33,111 nt of DNA from Candidatus Thiodiazotropha sp. (ex Epidulcina cf. delphinae) (lineage in GTDB: Bacteria; Pseudomonadota; Gammaproteobacteria; Chromatiales; Chromatiaceae). A program made the position numbers and the translations under genes. Below the pieces are notes generated by a model, which did no database searches, was not told the DNA's origin, and worked only from the letters and a program-made list of their open reading frames with translations. The stretch is taken from positions 1-33,111 of the forward strand of contig JAHXHR010000030.1 of the NCBI GenBank assembly GCA_025656505.1. The letters are read 5' to 3'. Shown here piece by piece: positions 28,501-33,111 of the stretch. Position 1 is the stretch's first letter. Each line of letters starts with the position of its first letter.

Positions 28501-29402
28501 AGAGCGATGGGGAGGATCTCCGTTTTATAGAGACTTTCTCCGATGCGCTCTGGATGGAGCGTGGTTTGAGTCGTAACACCCTCTCGGCCTACCAATCCGA
28601 TTTGCACAAACTGGCCGATTGGCTGAAAACCCATCAAGGGTACGGTTTGTTGTGGGCGCAACGGGCCGATTTGCAGCGCTATTTGGGAGAATTGGCCCGG
28701 CAGGGACGCAAATCTCGCTCCAGCGCACGTCTGCTCTCCTGTTTGAAACAGTTCTACCGGCATGGTTTGCGCGAGGGTTGGTTGAGCGTCGATCCCAGTG
28801 TGCGAATCGATGCGCCCAAATTGGGCAGGGCGTTGCCGAAATCCCTCTCCGAGGGAGAGGTGGAAGCCTTGTTGGAGGCCCCTGATTCGGAGAATGCGGA
28901 AGGCATGCGGGATCGCGCCATGTTGGAGATTCTCTATGCGACGGGACTTAGGGTATCGGAACTGGTGGATCTGCGCCCGGAACAGGTCAGCCTGACCCAG
29001 GGGGTGATACGGATCGTCGGCAAGGGCGGCAAAGAGCGGTTGGTGCCGATGGGGGATGAAGCGCAGGACTGGCTTGAAAGGTTCTGTGCCGGCGCTCGGG
29101 GAGAACTGCTTGGCGCCCGGATCTGTCCCCATCTCTTTCCTACACGTCGTGGCCATGGCATGACCCGGCAGGCGTTTTGGCACCGGATCAAAAAGCATGC
29201 GGCCACCGCCGGGATCAACCGCCAGGTCTCCCCACATACTTTGCGTCATGCCTTTGCGACCCATTTGCTGAACCATGGCGCGAATCTGCGGGTAGTGCAA
29301 CTGTTGCTCGGCCATAGCGATCTTTCCACCACTCAGATCTACACCCATGTGGCCCGCGAACGCCTGAAACGGCTGCATGCAGAGCACCATCCGAGGGGGT
29401 GA
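28497..29402 (+). CDS. xerD: site-specific tyrosine recombinase XerD
   Basis: 'LYATGLRVSELVDLRPEQVSLTQGVIRIVGKGGKERLVPMG', 'HTLRHAFATHLLNHGANLRVVQLLLGHSDLSTTQIYTHV'; overlaps the ogt stop. Confidence 0.95.
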   Translation: MKSDGEDLRFIETFSDALWMERGLSRNTLSAYQSDLHKLADWLKTHQGYGLLWAQRADLQRYLGELARQGRKSRSSARLLSCLKQFYRHGLREGWLSVDPSVRIDAPKLGRALPKSLSEGEVEALLEAPDSENAEGMRDRAMLEILYATGLRVSELVDLRPEQVSLTQGVIRIVGKGGKERLVPMGDEAQDWLERFCAGARGELLGARICPHLFPTRRGHGMTRQAFWHRIKKHAATAGINRQVSPHTLRHAFATHLLNHGANLRVVQLLLGHSDLSTTQIYTHVARERLKRLHAEHHPRG

Positions 29403-29423
29403 AACCAGGGATTCAGCAATAAA

Positions 29424-29450
29424 CCTAAAAACCGCAGTTGGACGGGGTAA
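29424..29450 (-). repeat. MITE family A, right-end fragment in reverse orientation (copy 6)
   Basis: cctaaaaaccgcagttggacggggtaa. Confidence 0.82.
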
Positions 29451-29526
29451 CGCTAATCAAACCAAGGGTCTTGGCGCCGGTTGTGGTAGAGTCTTTGCTC
29501 GATAATTCAGAAGCCGGGAGCATGCG

Positions 29527-30009
29527 ATGCCGTCATTCGATATCGTCTCAGAGGTGGACCTTCAGGAGGTCAGGAACGCCGTGGACCAGGCAAACCGGGA
29601 GATAGGGACCCGCTTCGACTTCAAAGGCGTGAATGCCGAATTCGAGTTGGCCGATAGCGAAATCGCCCTGCGCGCCGAACAGGCGTTTCAACTCGATCAG
29701 ATGATGGATATTTTGCGTCAGAAACTGGTCAAACGGAGAGTCGATATCGCCGCTATGGATATCAAGGATCCGCAGATCAGTCTCAATGCAGCACGGCAAG
29801 CGGTGATTGTCATACAAGGAATCGACAGCGATGTGGCGAAGAAGATGGTCAAGGATATCAAGGCAGGTAAGCTCAAGGTGCAGGCTCAGATTCAGGGTGA
29901 TCAGATTCGGGTGACAGGGAAAAAACGGGATGATCTGCAGCAGGTCATTACAGCATTGCGGAATGCCGACTACGGTCTTCCGCTTCAATACCAAAACTTT
30001 CGGGACTAA
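29527..30009 (+). CDS. yajQ: YajQ-family nucleotide (c-di-GMP)-binding protein
   Basis: '[34 protein letters not shown]' and '[15 protein letters not shown]'. Confidence 0.97.
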   Translation: MPSFDIVSEVDLQEVRNAVDQANREIGTRFDFKGVNAEFELADSEIALRAEQAFQLDQMMDILRQKLVKRRVDIAAMDIKDPQISLNAARQAVIVIQGIDSDVAKKMVKDIKAGKLKVQAQIQGDQIRVTGKKRDDLQQVITALRNADYGLPLQYQNFRD

Positions 30010-30012
30010 TCA

Positions 30013-30810
30013 TTGATGAAATATTTTGACAAAGTCGGCCTGAAATCGACTCAAACGCTTTCGGCGCTACTCTCTATATTCTTCGCCGCCGGCGCCATGG
30101 CTGAGTCTGCCCAGCAAAATGCGGAAATGCTCAAGGTGCGCGAGGGCATCGGGAAAATCATTCAGCAAGGCACCGTTTCCAGTATCACGCCCACAGAGAT
30201 CGGTGGCTTGTATGAGGTGTTGATAGGCCCACAGATTTTCTATGTTTCCGCCGATGGCAAGTATCTGTTGAGCGGAAAGTTGTTTAATATCGATAACCGT
30301 GAAGATTTGACCACGCCGAAGGTCTCGCAGGCCAAGGCCCGGTTCATCGAGCAGGCCGGGGAAGACGGCATGGTGATCTTCTCGCCGGAAAAATATAGCC
30401 ACACAGTCACGGTTTTTACCGATATCGATTGCGGTTATTGCCGCAAGCTGCATAGTGAGATCAACGATTACAATGCGCTTGGCATTCGGGTGCGTTACCT
30501 GATGTATCCTCGCGCCGGAGTCGGCAGTCCATCCTATGACAAGGCGGTATCCGTATGGTGCGAGGATGATCAAAACGACGCCATGACCCGCGCCAAGGCC
30601 GGCGAGGATATCGAGAAGAAAGTGTGTGACAATCCGGTGGTGGATCATCTTCAACTCGGCAAGTTGTTGGGTGTGAGCGGTACCCCGACGATATTCTTGC
30701 AGGATGGCGATATGTTGCCGGGATATGTGCCTGCGAAGCGCATGAGTGCTATTTTGGAGGGGAAGAAGGCTGGGGAGGCAAAACAGGCAAGTACGAACCG
30801 TATTCAGTAA
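30013..30810 (+). CDS. dsbC: DsbC-like thiol:disulfide interchange protein
   Basis: Signal peptide; 'TVFTDIDCGYCRKLHSEI' CxxC; 'GVSGTPTIFLQDG'. Confidence 0.9.
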   Translation: MMKYFDKVGLKSTQTLSALLSIFFAAGAMAESAQQNAEMLKVREGIGKIIQQGTVSSITPTEIGGLYEVLIGPQIFYVSADGKYLLSGKLFNIDNREDLTTPKVSQAKARFIEQAGEDGMVIFSPEKYSHTVTVFTDIDCGYCRKLHSEINDYNALGIRVRYLMYPRAGVGSPSYDKAVSVWCEDDQNDAMTRAKAGEDIEKKVCDNPVVDHLQLGKLLGVSGTPTIFLQDGDMLPGYVPAKRMSAILEGKKAGEAKQASTNRIQ

Positions 30811-30976
30811 GTTGTCTCCGGATGATCCCCGGCGGCAGCGTCGCGAATTTCTAATATTTCGAAAGCACGAATATCGTCGCTTGATTATGGTTTGTTGAGC
30901 ATTGCCCGGTAACACTTTGTACTTTTTGTCTGCGGCCGGGTGAAATATCCCGGCTAGGGTCTATCCAGGAGTCAGC

Positions 30977-31729
30977 TTGATTTTAGATGTGGCCATGCGT
31001 ACCGATAAGGGTGTGGTGCGGGAGCAAAATGAAGATGCGGTGGGCGGCGATCCCGTAGCGGGTCTGGTGATTCTCGCTGACGGAATGGGAGGCGCCAACG
31101 CCGGTGAGGTGGCCAGCGGATTGGCCGTCGATCTGCTGGTCAGCCAACTGGTTACCGGCCGGCGGCAGAGTGACGGTCGTATCGGCGGCCAGGAACTGCT
31201 GGATGCGATGCAAGGCGTCAATCAGGCGATCCTGGAGCTCTCGCAGCAAATACCCGAATATCAGGGAATGGGAACGACGCTGGTGGTGGGGGTGTTCGGG
31301 GAGAGGAGTCTGATCCATGCCCATGTGGGAGATTCCAGATTATATCGTTTGCGTTTGGGTCTGTTTGAGCAATTGACCATCGACCATACCTTGATCCAGG
31401 AGATGGTGAATGTCGGAGATTTTGTTAGCATTGATCAGGCGCAATCGGCTGGGGTGCCGGTGAATGTGCTGTCCAGGGCCTTTGGTTCGGAAGCGGATGT
31501 GGAGGTTGCTCTCACCGAGGCCGATATCGAACCCGGAGATCTCTATCTCTTCTGCTCCGATGGGTTATCCGGCATGGTGACGGATCAGGAAATGCAAAGT
31601 ATCCTGGAAAATCAAAAGACTGACCTGATGCAGCAGGCCGATGGGTTGGTCGATCTGGCCTGTGGGATGGGCGGTATCGATAATATATCGGTGATCCTGG
31701 TCCGCGTGATGCGGAGTGACGCGAAATAA
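30977..31729 (+). CDS. PP2C-family serine/threonine phosphatase
   Basis: 'RTDKGVVREQNEDAVGG', 'ILADGMGGANAGEVAS', 'CSDGLSGMVTDQEM', 'GGIDNISVILVRV'; TTG start with AGGAG. Confidence 0.93.
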   Translation: MILDVAMRTDKGVVREQNEDAVGGDPVAGLVILADGMGGANAGEVASGLAVDLLVSQLVTGRRQSDGRIGGQELLDAMQGVNQAILELSQQIPEYQGMGTTLVVGVFGERSLIHAHVGDSRLYRLRLGLFEQLTIDHTLIQEMVNVGDFVSIDQAQSAGVPVNVLSRAFGSEADVEVALTEADIEPGDLYLFCSDGLSGMVTDQEMQSILENQKTDLMQQADGLVDLACGMGGIDNISVILVRVMRSDAK

Positions 31730-32020
31730 GAAATGAGCTAGTGTACTAACGTATAAACCATGCTTAATCAGAGGCCCGTCAATGCTTCAAGACGCCCTGT
31801 TGGAGTCTGCCGCAGCGCGCAGGCAATGGCGCCCCCCCCCTTGTCAAAGAGCGCTGCAATGCAGGGTTGAGGCATTGACAGGCCTCCGGACGAGGCGTTA
31901 AGCCGTCATCTGCGTTGCTTGGAAAGGGTGCGCCATTCCCTGCGCCTAGCGGCTGATGGCCTGGGGTTACGCTGATATCACCGATCAGTATGATACACCG
32001 GTACCTGGGTGGATGATTTT

Positions 32021-32743
32021 ATGGAAAAGCTCGTAGTTATGAGTGACGATGAAGCGCCGCAAGAGTATAGGCTCATTGATAAGCGCTTGTTGATAGGACG
32101 TGATGAGACCTGCGATATGTGCCTCAGTGATCGATCGGTAAGTCGTCATCATGCCACGCTGATGCGGGTGTTCCGTGGTTTTTCCATTGAGGATGAGCGG
32201 AGCACCAACGGCACCAAGGTGAACGGCACGGTTATCAATAAACGTTTCCTCAAGCACGGAGATCTGATAGAGATCGGCAAGTACCGTATGCGTTACATCG
32301 CCCAACCGCCGGAGCGGGACATGGACGATCCGGACCGTACCGTGGTTTTACGGCCTACCCATCGATCTGAGTTGACCGTGCCGAGTGCTTTTTCAGCCGC
32401 ACCTATGACCCCGCCGACCGCAGGGTCTGCGCCGGTAGCGGGAGAGACCGATAAACAGCGATCCGATACTCACACCGCACAGGAGCCTCAGGCCAAGGTC
32501 CGTTTTCTCTCGGGGGAACATAGAGGTGAGGAAAAGGTGGTGGATCGGGCTTTTTTCAGTGTCGGTAGACCGGGAGGCGATCTGGTGTTGATCAATCACC
32601 GTCATTCCGGTTACTTCCTTCTTAAAGTGGGCGGGGAGAACAATCCGATGATCAACGGAGATCGGATCAGGGCCGGAGGCGTGGAATTGCATAATGGTGA
32701 CCGCATCGACTTGGGTGAATTATCGTTGGAGTTTATAGGCTGA
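32021..32743 (+). CDS. protein with two FHA domains
   Basis: FHA1 'LLIGRDETCDMCLSDRSVSRHHATLM...STNGTKVNG'; FHA2-like 'FFSVGRPGGDLVLINHRHSGYFLLK...NPMINGDRI'. Confidence 0.9.
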   Translation: MEKLVVMSDDEAPQEYRLIDKRLLIGRDETCDMCLSDRSVSRHHATLMRVFRGFSIEDERSTNGTKVNGTVINKRFLKHGDLIEIGKYRMRYIAQPPERDMDDPDRTVVLRPTHRSELTVPSAFSAAPMTPPTAGSAPVAGETDKQRSDTHTAQEPQAKVRFLSGEHRGEEKVVDRAFFSVGRPGGDLVLINHRHSGYFLLKVGGENNPMINGDRIRAGGVELHNGDRIDLGELSLEFIG

Positions 32744-32916
32744 TCAGGACAACTACGCAGACGGGGAACTACCCTCGAAAAGTGCGGAATTCCCCATGCT
32801 CTTAAATCAATCGCGGATCTTGGATGCAAGCGCTCTCTTTTCTCGCTAGACCCAATCCCGTATGCTTAGCGATCATCCCGGTAATCCCGATTCAGCTCAT
32901 TCACAGACCACGTTTG

Positions 32917-33111
32917 ATGTCAGAAACCGCTTATCCTGAAGAGATACCCGCTTATCCGGATCTGGATACCCACGCCATCAAGGTGCCGCCGCACTCGATC
33001 CAGGCTGAACAGTCGGTGCTGGGCGGTTTGATGCTGGATAACGCCGGCTGGGACAGGGTTGCGGATTTGGTGGTGGAGGGGGATTTCTACCGCAAGGAGC
33101 ATCGCCTGATC
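32917..33111 (+). CDS. dnaB: replicative DNA helicase DnaB, N-terminal portion (truncated by window end)
   Basis: 'KVPPHSIQAEQSVLGGLMLDNAGWDRVADLVVEGDFYRKEHRLI'. Confidence 0.93.
   Translation, partial: MSETAYPEEIPAYPDLDTHAIKVPPHSIQAEQSVLGGLMLDNAGWDRVADLVVEGDFYRKEHRLI

Noticed and set aside
28395-29390. 331-aa minus-strand ORF
   Set aside because: Antisense to xerD, which carries complete recombinase motifs; the minus product has no recognisable domain.

Overview
The window is a gene-dense bacterial chromosomal segment, probably gammaproteobacterial judging by rne/rluC/HAD/sppA synteny, ppk1, xerD, yajQ, dsbC and dnaB. From left to right it contains: a cytochrome b561 / SHP-type (DUF1924) / diheme cytochrome c / PepSY / two-component operon; ppk1; an archaeal-type phosphoglycerate mutase next to a 2-phosphoglycerate kinase-like protein; a REC-SpoIIE-HATPase fusion; an LMW protein tyrosine phosphatase; RNase E with a striking 15-bp in-frame minisatellite; rluC, a HAD phosphatase and an S49 peptidase; an isolated hypE; a decayed TumE/TumA-like toxin-antitoxin remnant; a class V aminotransferase; a cupin; a probable copper-related cluster; icd; an LbtU-like porin; a YcgN-like protein; ogt; xerD; yajQ; a DsbC-like protein; a PP2C phosphatase; a double-FHA protein; and the start of dnaB. 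The main non-genic discovery is a dispersed non-autonomous mobile element (MITE-like). It has 17-bp terminal inverted repeats (CCTAAAAACCGCAGTTG) and occurs at six loci in 33 kb. Three copies have both ends and are flanked by perfect 5-bp target duplications (CTGAA, TTAAC, TTGAA). One copy is interrupted by a second, unrelated MITE (14-bp TIRs, CTAG duplication), and the other full-length copy provides the empty-site comparison. One copy sits exactly at the start codon of ogt. All calls are by eye from sequence and translations; no database search was run.
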